Below, in pieces: positions 17,518-26,032 of a DNA stretch of 64,000 nt (position 1 is the first letter of the stretch; each line of letters begins with the position of its first letter). Source of the stretch: Sphingobium cupriresistens (lineage in GTDB: Bacteria > Pseudomonadota > Alphaproteobacteria > Sphingomonadales > Sphingomonadaceae); the NCBI RefSeq assembly GCF_004152865.1, contig NZ_SEOO01000017.1, positions 1 to 64,000 of the forward strand, in the 5' to 3' direction. Made by a program: the position numbers and the translations under genes. Below the pieces are notes generated by a model that had not been told where the DNA came from, searched no databases, and saw nothing but the letters and a program-made list of their open reading frames with translations.

Positions 17518-17649
17518 TTACTGTTTGAGCACGAGCCTGATCGCGAACGCGACCGCCGTCAGCACGGTCACGCTGCCGAGCCAGATGGCGACGAACCAGA
17601 GCAATTTTCGCCACAGGGGGCCGCGTCTGTCAGTGGTATCCAGTTTCAT
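17518..17649 (-). CDS. DUF2474 small membrane subunit of the bd-type oxidase
   Basis: A 43-residue protein begins MKLDTTDRRGPLWRKL and has one membrane helix (LLWFVAIWLGSVTVLTAVAF) with a short positive tail ending LVLKQ. This is the layout of DUF2474 proteins, which follow cydB/cioB genes and act like CydX/CydS single-helix subunits. It overlaps the 3' end of cydB by 20 bases, so it is the third gene of the oxidase operon. It is too short for many gene finders. Confidence 0.8.
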   Translation of the reverse strand: MKLDTTDRRGPLWRKLLWFVAIWLGSVTVLTAVAFAIRLVLKQ

Positions 17650-18628
17650 CGACCTTCCCCCGGAAGACCCAATAGGCCCAGATCGTATAGGCGAGGATGA
17701 TCGGCACCATGATGCCGGCGCCGATCAGCATGAACACCTGGCTGCGCTCGGGCGCCGCCGCCTCCCAGATCGAAATCCGACCCGGAATCACGTCGGGCCA
17801 GATCGAAATGGCGAGACCGATCATCGACAGGCCAAATAGCAGCAATGTCAGGACGAAAGGCGACCAGTCGCGCCCTTTGCCGATCGCGCGCCATGCGAGG
17901 AACCCGGTGAGCGCCACGAGAAGCGGCATCTGCGCGCTCGCCAGCACGCCGGGCCATTCGAACCAGCGCTGGTAATATCGTCCTTCGAGAAACGGCGTCC
18001 AGGCGCTTATCACGGCGATGGCGACAAGAAGCGCGGGCAGCAAAAACCTTGCCATTGCGCGGGCCTGATCGTGCAGGGCGCCGTGCGTTTTCCAGATCAG
18101 CCAGCAAGCGCCGAGCAGCGCGTAGCCGATGACGAGACTGACGCCTGTCGCGATCGAAAAAGGACTGAGCCATTCCCACCAGCCACCAGCATAGGCGCGG
18201 CCCTCGACGGTGATGCCCTGCAGAAGCGCGCCGAGCACGATGCCTTGCGCCAGCGTGGCGACGATCGAGCCGGCGCTGAAGGCGAAATCCCAGAAACGAC
18301 GATGCGCCGGATCGCGCCAGCGGAACTCGAAGGCCACGCCGCGGAAGACGAGCCCGAGCAGCATGGCGATGAGCGGCGCATAGAGGGCAGGCAGGACAAT
18401 CGCGTAGGCGAGCGGAAAGGCTGCGAGCAATCCGCCGCCGCCCATCACCAGCCAGGTCTCGTTACCATCCCAGACCGGCGCGATGCTGTTCATGGCCATG
18501 TCGCGCTCGGCGCCAACCCTGAAACGCGGAAACAGGATGCCGATGCCGAGATCGAACCCGTCCATGACGACATAGGCCGCGACGGCGAAGGCGATAATCC
18601 CCGCCCAGACGATGGTGAGATCGATCAT
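17630..18628 (-). CDS. cydB: Cytochrome bd-type (CIO) quinol oxidase subunit II
   Basis: The 332-residue, multi-helix protein has the CydB phrases DGFDLGIGILFP near the start, NEVWLV-type DGNETWLVMGGGGLLAAFP, and FRGVAFEFRWRD. It pairs with CydA to oxidise quinol and reduce oxygen in the inner membrane. It overlaps cydA by four bases and the DUF2474 gene by 20. Its short CioB-like form fits the cyanide-insensitive branch. Confidence 0.93.
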   Translation of the reverse strand: MIDLTIVWAGIIAFAVAAYVVMDGFDLGIGILFPRFRVGAERDMAMNSIAPVWDGNETWLVMGGGGLLAAFPLAYAIVLPALYAPLIAMLLGLVFRGVAFEFRWRDPAHRRFWDFAFSAGSIVATLAQGIVLGALLQGITVEGRAYAGGWWEWLSPFSIATGVSLVIGYALLGACWLIWKTHGALHDQARAMARFLLPALLVAIAVISAWTPFLEGRYYQRWFEWPGVLASAQMPLLVALTGFLAWRAIGKGRDWSPFVLTLLLFGLSMIGLAISIWPDVIPGRISIWEAAAPERSQVFMLIGAGIMVPIILAYTIWAYWVFRGKVDETGYH

Positions 18629-20031
18629 ACCTCGCCTCCTTCGATCGCAGGTGCGGGCGTGATGCCGGCGGTGCGCACCGGTCCGTGAACCGGCACAGGG
18701 TCTTCATGCGGCTCGGGCGGCTTGCCCATGAGCTTCAGAATGTAAAATGTGCCTGCGCCAAACACCGAGAAATACACGATGATGAAGGCGAGCAGCGAGG
18801 CCGCGACCGCCGGCGCGTCAAGCGGCGCAGCGGAGTGGGCTGTGCGCAGCAGGCCATAGACTGTCCAGGGTTGGCGGCCGACCTCGGTCGTTACCCATCC
18901 TGCGATCACCGCGACAAAGCCGGCGGGTCCCATCAGGATCGCGGCGCGGTGCAGCCAGGGCCAGTCATAGAGCTTCCGCCGGACCCGTGCGGCAAGGCTC
19001 CATAGGCCGAGGCCCAGCATCGCAAAGCCAATGCCGACCATGATCCGGAAGGCCCAGAAGACGGTGCCGACCGGGGGCTGCCGGTCTTCCGGCACGGTAT
19101 CGAGGCCGGCCAGCGGCGCGTTCGGATCATGCTTGAGGATCAGCGATGACGCCATGGGGATTTCGAGCGCATAGTCGACGCGCTTCTCAGCGCTGTTCGG
19201 TATGCCGAACAGAATGAGCGGCGCACCATCGGGATGGCTCTGATAATGGCCCTCCATCGCCATCACCTTGGCAGGCTGATGTTCAAGCGTGTTGAGGCCG
19301 TGCATGTCGCCTGCGAAAATCTGCACGGGCGCGACCAGCGCCGCCATCCACATCGCCATCGAGAACATCTTGCGCGCGCCCGGATTGGCGCGGTCCCGAA
19401 GCAGGTGCCAAGCCCCGACCGCGCCGACGACAAAGGCCGTTGTGAGGTAGGCGGCGATGACGGTGTGAACGAGACGGTAGGGGAAGCTCGGATTGAAGAT
19501 GATCGCCCACCAGCTCGGGCCGGGCAGGAACTGGCCGTTCGCGCCGATCTCATAGCCGGTCGGCGTCTGCATCCAGCTATTTACCGACAAAATCCAGAAA
19601 GCCGAGATGAAGGTGCCCAGCGCGACCATGCAGGTTGCCGCGAAGTGGAGCTTGCGCCCCACCTTGTTTATGCCGAACAGCATGACGCCGAGGAAGCCGG
19701 CTTCAAGGAAGAAGGCGGTGAGCACCTCATAGGCCATCAAGGGGCCGATCACCGGCCCGGCCTTGTCCGAGAATACTGACCAGTTGGTGCCGAACTGGTA
19801 GGACATGACGATGCCCGAGACCACGCCCATCGCGAAGGCGACGGCGAAGATCTTCAACCAATAGCGAAAGAGGTTCGCGTAGACGCCGCTGCCGGTTTTC
19901 AGCCATAAGCCTTCGAGCACCATCAAGTAACTCGCCAGCCCGATCGAAAAAGCCGGGAAGATGAAGTGAAAGCTGACAGTGAAGGCGAACTGCAACCTGG
20001 CCAGCATCAGGGCGTCCAACGACTCGAACAT
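18625..20031 (-). CDS. cydA: Cytochrome bd-type (CIO) quinol oxidase subunit I
   Basis: The protein starts MFESLDALMLARLQFAF at 20031, with AGGAG upstream; the longer frame to 20082 adds no typical residues. It has the haem-ligand His in FTVSFHFIFPAF, a second in YRLVHTVIAAYL, and GRQPWTVYGLLRT in the later Q-loop region. At about 468 residues with a short Q-loop it fits the CIO subgroup. Cytochrome bd oxidases are fairly resistant to sulfide and cyanide, which suits the neighbouring sulfide genes. A stem-loop at 20069-20097 lies before it. Confidence 0.93.
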   Translation of the reverse strand: MFESLDALMLARLQFAFTVSFHFIFPAFSIGLASYLMVLEGLWLKTGSGVYANLFRYWLKIFAVAFAMGVVSGIVMSYQFGTNWSVFSDKAGPVIGPLMAYEVLTAFFLEAGFLGVMLFGINKVGRKLHFAATCMVALGTFISAFWILSVNSWMQTPTGYEIGANGQFLPGPSWWAIIFNPSFPYRLVHTVIAAYLTTAFVVGAVGAWHLLRDRANPGARKMFSMAMWMAALVAPVQIFAGDMHGLNTLEHQPAKVMAMEGHYQSHPDGAPLILFGIPNSAEKRVDYALEIPMASSLILKHDPNAPLAGLDTVPEDRQPPVGTVFWAFRIMVGIGFAMLGLGLWSLAARVRRKLYDWPWLHRAAILMGPAGFVAVIAGWVTTEVGRQPWTVYGLLRTAHSAAPLDAPAVAASLLAFIIVYFSVFGAGTFYILKLMGKPPEPHEDPVPVHGPVRTAGITPAPAIEGGEV

Positions 20032-20068
20032 CGAAACTGTCTCCTTCGCCTTCCCATGATACGCGATG

Positions 20069-20097
20069 GGGACGCTTCCCATTAGGCAAAGCGTCCC
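20069..20097. terminator. Stem-loop between the peroxiredoxin and cydA genes
   Basis: GGGACGCTT (20069-20077) pairs with AAGCGTCCC (20089-20097) around an 11-nt loop. It follows the peroxiredoxin stop on the transcribed strand and precedes cydA by 37 bp. It is either a terminator of the sulfur operon or part of the cyd promoter region. No long T run is present. Confidence 0.5.
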
Positions 20098-20133
20098 AGC
20101 GGCCCGCGCGGGCTGCGCGCTTGCTAGCGATCG

Positions 20134-20763
20134 TCAGTCCACGAGGGTGGTGCGCAAATAGGCGCGGTGCGCGGTCCAGCCTTGCGGGAACAGGCCGCGA
20201 GCCTCCTCGTCGCTGATCGAGGGCGGGATGATGACTTTCTTTCCCGGCATCCAATCCGCTGGCGTTGCGATACGGCGCGCGTCGCCAAGCTGGAGCGCGT
20301 CGATCACGCGCAGGATTTCGTCGAAGTTGCGGCCGACGCTCATCGGGTAGGTCATGGTGAGCCGGATTTTCTTGGCCGGGTCGATGATGAACACCGACCG
20401 GACTGCCGCCGTCTCGCTCTGCTCGGGGTGGATCATGTCGAACATGCGCGCGATCGCTAGGTCGGCATCGGCGACAATCGGGAAGCGAAGATCGGTTTTC
20501 TGCGTGTCGTTGACGTCGGCGATCCATTTGCGATGTTCGTCGGCCGTATCGGTGGAGAGGCCGAGCGGCTTGGTATTGCGGCTCTCAAAAGCCTGGGCGA
20601 GTTGGGCGGTCCGCCCCATCTCGGTCGTGCAGACCGGCGTGAAGTCGGCCGGATGGCTAAAGAAGAACACCCAGCTATCGCCGGCCCATTCATGGAAGCG
20701 GATCGGGCCAACCTGGGTGTCGACGGTGAAGTCGGGGGCGGTATCGCCAATATGCAGGGTCAT
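20134..20763 (-). CDS. 1-Cys peroxiredoxin (Prx6-like)
   Basis: The 209-residue protein has the peroxidatic Cys45 in HPADFTPVCTTEMG and the Prx6 C-terminal extension, with no other Cys. It reduces peroxides or organic hydroperoxides in the cytoplasm, using an outside thiol as resolver. The ATG at 20763 has GGAACC upstream, and longer frames would run into the TauE gene. It ends the sulfur operon, 11 bp after the TauE stop. A second peroxiredoxin is encoded at 25020. Confidence 0.93.
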   Translation of the reverse strand: MTLHIGDTAPDFTVDTQVGPIRFHEWAGDSWVFFFSHPADFTPVCTTEMGRTAQLAQAFESRNTKPLGLSTDTADEHRKWIADVNDTQKTDLRFPIVADADLAIARMFDMIHPEQSETAAVRSVFIIDPAKKIRLTMTYPMSVGRNFDEILRVIDALQLGDARRIATPADWMPGKKVIIPPSISDEEARGLFPQGWTAHRAYLRTTLVD

Positions 20764-20774
20764 GGTGGTTCCTT

Positions 20775-21563
20775 TCAGGTGAAGAGGGCTGCGCCGCTGC
20801 GCCACAGCATGTAGGCGGCAACGGCGAAGATCAGGGTTGCGAAGACGGTGGTGAGGCGGCCTGTCGTAGCGCCGAGGCGCCGCGCGAGCTGGGTGCCGGC
20901 AAAGCTCCCGACCACGCCGCCTGCGATGAACAGCGCGGCGAGCGGCCAGTCGATCAGGCCGGAAAAGGCATAGTTCGCGGCGGTCGTGAGGCCGAATGCG
21001 GTCACCGCGACCAGTGATGTGCCGACCGCCAGCAGGATCGGCATGCCGGTGGACGCGACCAGACCCGGCACGATGAGGAAGCCGCCGCCGATGCCGAAAA
21101 AGCCGGAGAAGAGCCCCGAGCCCATGCCGTAGCCGATCACTTTGGGGGCTTTTTCCCGATTGCATTCGGCGCCCGGGTCGCCGGGATTGCCGCGTCCTTT
21201 CAGCATCAGCGCACCGACCAGCAGCATGACGAGCGCGAACGCGAACAACAGCTTTTCGCCATCGACCATCTTGCCGAGCGTCGAGCCGACGAGTGCGCCG
21301 ACGATGCCGCCGGCCGCGAACATGCCGCCGCAGCGCCATTTGACGTTATGCGCCCAGGCATGGTTGGCGAGGCCCGTGGCGGCATTGGCGGCCACCGCTA
21401 GGGCGCTCGTGCCGATCGCGACATGCGGGCTGTGCACACCGACCAGATAGACCATCAATGGTACCGCGAGGATTGAGCCGCCCCCGCCGACCAGGCCGAG
21501 GCTCAAGCCCACCAGTCCGCCCGAGATGAGCCCCAGAACATATTGAACCGGCTCAAGGGTCAT
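20775..21563 (-). CDS. TauE/SafE-family sulfite/anion exporter
   Basis: The 262-residue membrane protein starts MTLEPVQYVLGL at 21563, overlapping the SQR stop by four bases. The two TauE repeats are visible as GLSLGLVGGGGSILAVPL and SGFFGIGGGFLIVPGLV. The family exports sulfite, sulfoacetate or related anions. In this operon the persulfide dioxygenase makes sulfite, so sulfite export is the natural reading. Confidence 0.9.
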   Translation of the reverse strand: MTLEPVQYVLGLISGGLVGLSLGLVGGGGSILAVPLMVYLVGVHSPHVAIGTSALAVAANAATGLANHAWAHNVKWRCGGMFAAGGIVGALVGSTLGKMVDGEKLLFAFALVMLLVGALMLKGRGNPGDPGAECNREKAPKVIGYGMGSGLFSGFFGIGGGFLIVPGLVASTGMPILLAVGTSLVAVTAFGLTTAANYAFSGLIDWPLAALFIAGGVVGSFAGTQLARRLGATTGRLTTVFATLIFAVAAYMLWRSGAALFT

Positions 21564-23137
21564 TGCGCCATGTCCATCAGGACCGGGCGGGCAAGCCATT
21601 CGCGTCCCTTGAGCATGCCGCGCCAATAGATCGGCGGCAGTATACGGTCCTTGAGGAACCAGGCCAGGCGGGTCGGCTCGCGACCGTCGAGCAACCAGTT
21701 GGGAAAGCTCGGCAGCAGCTTGCCGCCGTAGCCGAACTCGGCGAGCACGATCTTGCCGCGCTCGACGGTGAGCGGACAGGAACCGTAGCCGTCATAGACG
21801 GCCCGCGCCGCCTTGCCGTCGAGTGTGGCGAGGAGATTGACCGCAACGACGGGGGCCTGCTTGCGCGCGGCCGCCGCGGTCTTGGCATTGCTGGTGCCGG
21901 CGACGTCGCCCAGCGCGAAAATCTCGGGCCAGCGTGGATGAGCGAGCGTCGCGGGATCGACTGCGACGAAGCCGCTCGCATCAGCCAACGGGCTTTGCGC
22001 GATAAAATCAGGAGCCACCTGCGGCGGGACGGCATGAAGCATGTCGAACGGACGCTCGACGATCACCGGCATGTCATCCTGCATCTGCCGGAACCGCGCG
22101 CGGCGCGCCGGGCCATCAACCTCGATTAGGGTGGAGCCGAGCGTCAGACCGATGCCGTAGCGCTCGATATAGCGAATCAGCGCGGGCACATAGTCGGCGA
22201 CCCCGAACAGGACGCCCCCTGCGGTGTGAAACTCGACCGCGATATCCTTGAGTCGACCGGCGGTCTCCCAAGCATGGCATGAGAGATACATCGCCTTTTG
22301 CGGTGCGCCGGCGCATTTGATCGGCATGGGCGGCTGGGTGAAGATCGCTTTGCCGCGCGCAAGTCCGCGCACCAAGTCGCGGGTGTAGGGCGCGAGGTCG
22401 TAGCGATAATTGGTAGTGACGCCGTTGTCGCCGAGCGTCTCGGCGAGGCCGGGAATCGCGTTCCAGTCGAGCTTGATGCCGGCCGCGACGATCAGTCCGC
22501 AATAGGCGATGCGCGAACCGTCGGCCAGTTCGACAGCATGCTCATCGGGGTGGAAGGTGCGCACTTCCTGTCGTAGCCACTCGGCGCCCTTGGGGATCAC
22601 ACTCGCCATCGGACGGCGCGTCGTTTCGGGTTGAAACACGCCAGCTCCAACGAGCGTCCAGCCCGGTTGATAATAGTGCGTTTCGGACGGCTCGATGATA
22701 GCGAGAGTGATGCCCGGTCGCCGTTTGAGGATGCTGGCAGCGCAAGCAATGCCAGCGCTTCCGCCGCCGACGATCACGACATCATAGCGCATTGCTTGGC
22801 CGTCCAGCGACGTAGCGGCCGTGTGCATGGCCTGGGACCGGGCGCCGGTGCGGCAATAGGCAAGGATGGGGCCCGGAAGCCGATCGAGCGCGGCGCGCAT
22901 CGCGCGAGCGTCGTCAGGCGCGATGTCGCGGCTCGACACCGGCAGGTGCGCAAAGGCAAGGCCCGCCGCCGCCGCCGCTTTCCCGATCTCGTCCGCGCGG
23001 GGTTGGCCAGCCTCTTCATCGTCCGGACGATTGCAGATGATTGCGCGGTATTTGGCCGCCGCCACGGTAGACAAATCCTCCGGGCGAAGCTGTCCTGTGG
23101 TCGAAAAGCCCGGTGCAGTGGGAGTGATCTTTTCCAT
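21560..23137 (-). CDS. DUF442 phosphatase-like/sulfurtransferase domain fused to sulfide:quinone reductase
   Basis: In the 525-residue fusion, residues 1-110 are a DUF442 domain (TIGR01244-like) with active loop CRTGARS (Cys95). Residues 117-525 are a flavoprotein with GGGSAG at 124-129 and the type II SQR segment PIKCAGAPQK (Cys275), plus Cys287. SQR oxidises sulfide to persulfide and passes electrons to quinone. In human SQOR the second redox Cys (379) sits in GDCTNLP. Here the matching stretch is GDVAGTSNAKT with Val412. It either uses Cys287 or reacts differently. It is coupled to the TauE gene. Confidence 0.85.
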   Translation of the reverse strand: MEKITPTAPGFSTTGQLRPEDLSTVAAAKYRAIICNRPDDEEAGQPRADEIGKAAAAAGLAFAHLPVSSRDIAPDDARAMRAALDRLPGPILAYCRTGARSQAMHTAATSLDGQAMRYDVVIVGGGSAGIACAASILKRRPGITLAIIEPSETHYYQPGWTLVGAGVFQPETTRRPMASVIPKGAEWLRQEVRTFHPDEHAVELADGSRIAYCGLIVAAGIKLDWNAIPGLAETLGDNGVTTNYRYDLAPYTRDLVRGLARGKAIFTQPPMPIKCAGAPQKAMYLSCHAWETAGRLKDIAVEFHTAGGVLFGVADYVPALIRYIERYGIGLTLGSTLIEVDGPARRARFRQMQDDMPVIVERPFDMLHAVPPQVAPDFIAQSPLADASGFVAVDPATLAHPRWPEIFALGDVAGTSNAKTAAAARKQAPVVAVNLLATLDGKAARAVYDGYGSCPLTVERGKIVLAEFGYGGKLLPSFPNWLLDGREPTRLAWFLKDRILPPIYWRGMLKGREWLARPVLMDMAQ

Positions 23138-23164
23138 AAGATGCCTTTCAGGAACCGGCCGTGC

Positions 23165-23578
23165 TCAGCGTTGGCGCGCCCACAGTTTGTGAAGGACCAT
23201 CCCGCCCGCCATCGCGAGCAGGAACGGAAGAACCGCGAGCGGCGCGAGCCCGAGATTGGCGATCGCCGGGCCGGGACAAATGCCGGTGAGGCCCCAGCCG
23301 ACGCCAAAGAGCAGCGCGCCGACCACGAGCCGGGCATCGAACTTGCGGGTTTGCGGCACGCAGAAGGCATCGCCCGACAGCGCGCGCGGGACGCGGCGCT
23401 GGACTTGCCAGGCAATGGCCATCGGCAGGATCGCGCCGGCCATTACGAAGGCGAGCGTCGGGTCCCAGACGCCGAACAGGTCAAGAAAGCCGGTGACGCG
23501 GGAGGGGTCCGCCATGCCGGATAGGGCGAGACCGGCGCCGAACAGCAGACCACCGACAAGCGAGATGAGCGCGCGCAT
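23165..23578 (-). CDS. Half-size YeeE/YedE membrane protein, second subunit (PmpB-like)
   Basis: The 137-residue, four-helix protein has GWGLTGICPGPAIANLG, a YeeE/YedE (DUF6691-type) Cys motif. Paired half-size proteins form a membrane channel that brings in sulfur compounds such as thiosulfate. It follows the partner gene by one base and precedes the SQR fusion. Confidence 0.88.
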   Translation of the reverse strand: MRALISLVGGLLFGAGLALSGMADPSRVTGFLDLFGVWDPTLAFVMAGAILPMAIAWQVQRRVPRALSGDAFCVPQTRKFDARLVVGALLFGVGWGLTGICPGPAIANLGLAPLAVLPFLLAMAGGMVLHKLWARQR

Positions 23579-23579
23579 G

Positions 23580-24017
23580 TCAGAGCATTCCCGCCAGGCG
23601 CATGATCGCTACGGTGGCGAAGCCCGCCGCCATGAACAGGCCTGTTGCCACGAGCGAGCGCGGCGACAGGCGCGACACGCCGCAGACGCCGTGCCCGCTG
23701 GTGCAACCGCTGCCGAGCCGGGTGCCAAACCCCACCAACAGCCCGCCAATGACCAACAAGCTAATCGAATCCGGAAACGCGATCCGCATCGGCCCTGTCA
23801 GCGACATCAGCGCCGCGCCGAGCGGAAGGCCGATGATGAACGTCAGCGCCAGCTTGCGATCAGACCCTTGCTCGCCAATGCCGAGGACGGTCGCGGCCAT
23901 GCCGCTGACCCCCGCGATCCGACCGAGACCGAGCAGCATGATCGCGCCTGCGATGCCGATCATCACTCCGCCGAGGAATCCCATCAGCGGCGTGGCGTCG
24001 GGAAACAGCGTGCCCAT
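23580..24017 (-). CDS. Half-size YeeE/YedE membrane protein, first subunit (PmpA-like)
   Basis: The 145-residue membrane protein carries [20 protein letters not shown], the typical YeeE/YedE double-Cys motif. Its ATG overlaps the persulfide dioxygenase stop as TGATG. Together with the next gene it makes a split version of the TsuA/YeeE sulfur transporter. Confidence 0.88.
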   Translation of the reverse strand: MGTLFPDATPLMGFLGGVMIGIAGAIMLLGLGRIAGVSGMAATVLGIGEQGSDRKLALTFIIGLPLGAALMSLTGPMRIAFPDSISLLVIGGLLVGFGTRLGSGCTSGHGVCGVSRLSPRSLVATGLFMAAGFATVAIMRLAGML

Positions 24018-24931
24018 CAGACGGCATCCAGCGGAATCTTGAGGTAGCGCGTGCCATTGTCCTCAGGCTCGGGCAGTCTGCCACCGCGCATGTTCACCTG
24101 GATCGACGGCAGGATGAGCTTGGGCATGTCGAGCGTGGCGTCACGCGCTTCTCGCATGGCAACGAATGCGTCTTCCTCGGCCCCGTCATGGACGTGGACG
24201 TTACCGGCACGCTGGGCGGCAACGGTCGTTTCCCAGGCGAAGCGATCGCGGCCTGGCGCCTTGTAGTCATGACACAGGAACAGGCGCGTTTCGGGAGGAA
24301 GGGTCAGCAGCCGTCGGATCGAGCGGAACAGCGTGCGCGCGTCGCCGCCCGGAAAGTCCGCGCGCGCCGTGCCGTAGTCCGGCATGAACAGCGTATCGCC
24401 GACAAACGCCGCATCGCCGATCACATAGGCAAGATCGGCCGGTGTATGGCCCGGCACATGCAGCACGGTCGCTTGCAGAGTGCCGATGGTGAACTGGTCG
24501 CCGTCTTCGAACAGCCGATCAAACTGCGAGCCGTCGCGCGCGAACTCGGTCCCTTCGTTGAAGATCTTGCCGAAGATCTCCTGCACCTGGAGGATCGCCC
24601 GGCCGATGGCGAGCTTTCCTCCAACCTTTCCCTGAATGTAGGGCGCAGCTGAAAGATGGTCGGCATGCGCGTGCGTCTCGAGCAGCCATTCGACCGCAAG
24701 TTCGTGCTCGCGAACATAAGCGACGATCGCATCGGCTGAAGCGAACGAGGTCCTTCCCGCCGCCGCGTTATAGTCAAGCACGCTGTCGATGATGGCCGCT
24801 GCCCGAGTCTCGGGATCATGCACCACATAGCTGGCGGTGAAGGTGGGTTCGTCGAAAAACGCCTTGACCTGCGGCACGCCGTGGGACGCTTCGGCAATTT
24901 GAGCCGCTGCTTTTTGAACTGTCTCGTCCAT
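24017..24931 (-). CDS. Metallo-beta-lactamase-fold persulfide dioxygenase (ETHE1/Blh-like)
   Basis: The 304-residue enzyme has the metal motif THAHADHL (His87, His89, Asp91, His92), [10 protein letters not shown] (His162), FVGDTLF (Asp179) and CHDYKAPG (His221). These match the ETHE1/Blh group, which oxidises glutathione persulfide to sulfite with one iron. It is the first gene of the minus-strand sulfur operon and is divergent from the peroxiredoxin-ArsR pair. Blh genes beside BigR-type regulators are a known arrangement for sulfide detoxification. Confidence 0.9.
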   Translation of the reverse strand: MDETVQKAAAQIAEASHGVPQVKAFFDEPTFTASYVVHDPETRAAAIIDSVLDYNAAAGRTSFASADAIVAYVREHELAVEWLLETHAHADHLSAAPYIQGKVGGKLAIGRAILQVQEIFGKIFNEGTEFARDGSQFDRLFEDGDQFTIGTLQATVLHVPGHTPADLAYVIGDAAFVGDTLFMPDYGTARADFPGGDARTLFRSIRRLLTLPPETRLFLCHDYKAPGRDRFAWETTVAAQRAGNVHVHDGAEEDAFVAMREARDATLDMPKLILPSIQVNMRGGRLPEPEDNGTRYLKIPLDAV

Positions 24932-24953
24932 GATTACAGCCTTTCGGTTTCAT

Positions 24954-24973
24954 GATTTAACATGTATGTAATC
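24954..24973. promoter_or_regulatory. Candidate operator in the divergent sulfur promoter
   Basis: GATTTAACATGTATGTAATC has outer arms GATT/AATC and an inner ACATGT palindrome. It lies in an AT-rich 88-bp gap between the divergent dioxygenase and peroxiredoxin genes, the expected place for the ArsR-family regulator encoded two genes away. The symmetry is imperfect. Confidence 0.4.
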
Positions 24974-25019
24974 GTGTAAGTAAGTTGCGTCAATGCGCAG
25001 GCAGTGAGAGACAGGTTTG

Positions 25020-25640
25020 ATGACGAGCGAGGTTTCACCGAGCGGCCCGAGCCGCTCATTGCGCATGGGCGACACCGCCCCGGACTTCGAAGCGAGGACC
25101 ACCAGAGGGATGGTGCGGTTTTCCTCCTATCGCGGACGCTGGATCGTCTTCTTTTCCCATCCGGCCGACTTCACGCCTGTCTGCACCACAGAGTTTGTGG
25201 GGCTGGCGAAGGCGCAGGATCGATTCGAGGCAATGGACTGCGCGCTGCTGGGACTGTCGGTCGATAGCCTCTATGCCCACGCCGCCTGGGCCAAGGCGAT
25301 CCGGGAGCAGTTCGATGTCGAGATCGGCTTTCCGATCGTCGAGGACCCGTCGATGGCGATCGCGCGCGCCTATGGAATGCTGGACGAGACCGCTCAGGAC
25401 AGTTCGGCGGTGCGCGCGGCTTATTTCATCGACCCCGAGGGCGTCATTCAGGCGATAACGCATTATCCCATGTCCGTCGGGCGATCGGTCGACGAGATGG
25501 TCCGGATGGTCGCTGCGCTTCAGGCTGCCGCGTCGGGCGACCGGCTGGCACCGGAGGGATGGCGCCCGGGCGAACCGATGCTGCTGCCCCCTTCGAGCGA
25601 CGCCGAGGGCGATGACTGGTTTTGCCGGCCCGCGCCATGA
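25020..25640 (+). CDS. AhpC/TSA-type peroxiredoxin with C-terminal Cys
   Basis: The 206-residue protein has the peroxidatic Cys55 in HPADFTPVCTTEF and a DDWFC Cys close to the C-terminus that may act as resolver, as in archaeal-type Prx6 enzymes. It reduces peroxides and could also act on persulfides. The ATG at 25020 is preferred to a TTG one codon before. The stop overlaps the ArsR start by four bases, so enzyme and regulator are coupled. Confidence 0.9.
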   Translation: MTSEVSPSGPSRSLRMGDTAPDFEARTTRGMVRFSSYRGRWIVFFSHPADFTPVCTTEFVGLAKAQDRFEAMDCALLGLSVDSLYAHAAWAKAIREQFDVEIGFPIVEDPSMAIARAYGMLDETAQDSSAVRAAYFIDPEGVIQAITHYPMSVGRSVDEMVRMVAALQAAASGDRLAPEGWRPGEPMLLPPSSDAEGDDWFCRPAP

Positions 25641-26032
25641 CCGAGTTATGGGAGAGCCGTTCGCAGGCCGATATGGCCACGGAGAAGCTGAAGGCGTTCG
25701 CCCAGCCGCAGCGTCTCATGGTGCTATCGTTGCTGCTGTCGCGCGGCGAGCAATCGGTGTCGGCGATCGACGAGGCGACCGGCATCGGCCAACCCGCGCT
25801 CAGCCAGCAACTGGGGGAATTGCGCAAGTCGGGCATGGTTTCGACGCGGCGGCAGGCCAAGCAGGTCTATTATAGTCTCGCCGACGATGCGACCGAGCTG
25901 TGCGTGCGCAGCATCGAGGCGGTGTTCGGCTCCGGCGATCCGGCTTTGGTCGCACCCGGATCGGGCGTCGTAAGTGATCGCGCCAAGCCCATGAACGGCG
26001 CCGCCGCCTTCGCGCGCATTATCGGCCGCTAG
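25637..26032 (+). CDS. ArsR-family regulator, BigR/SqrR-like
   Basis: The 131-residue winged-helix repressor reads FAQPQRLMVLSLLLSRGEQSV, then a recognition helix (QPALSQQLGELRKSGMV) and a wing (RQAKQVYYSLA). It resembles BigR/SqrR, which sense persulfides with two cysteines. Here only Cys89 (DATELCVRS) is present, and the position usually held by the first Cys is Ser31. It most likely represses the divergent sulfur genes. Its stop overlaps the sensor-kinase stop in a tail-to-tail CTAG. Confidence 0.85.
   Translation: MTELWESRSQADMATEKLKAFAQPQRLMVLSLLLSRGEQSVSAIDEATGIGQPALSQQLGELRKSGMVSTRRQAKQVYYSLADDATELCVRSIEAVFGSGDPALVAPGSGVVSDRAKPMNGAAAFARIIGR

Noticed and set aside
20764-21339. Long N-terminal extension of the peroxiredoxin frame
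   Set aside because: It overlaps the real TauE gene in another frame and is Arg/Gly-rich; the ATG at 20763 has a good ribosome site.
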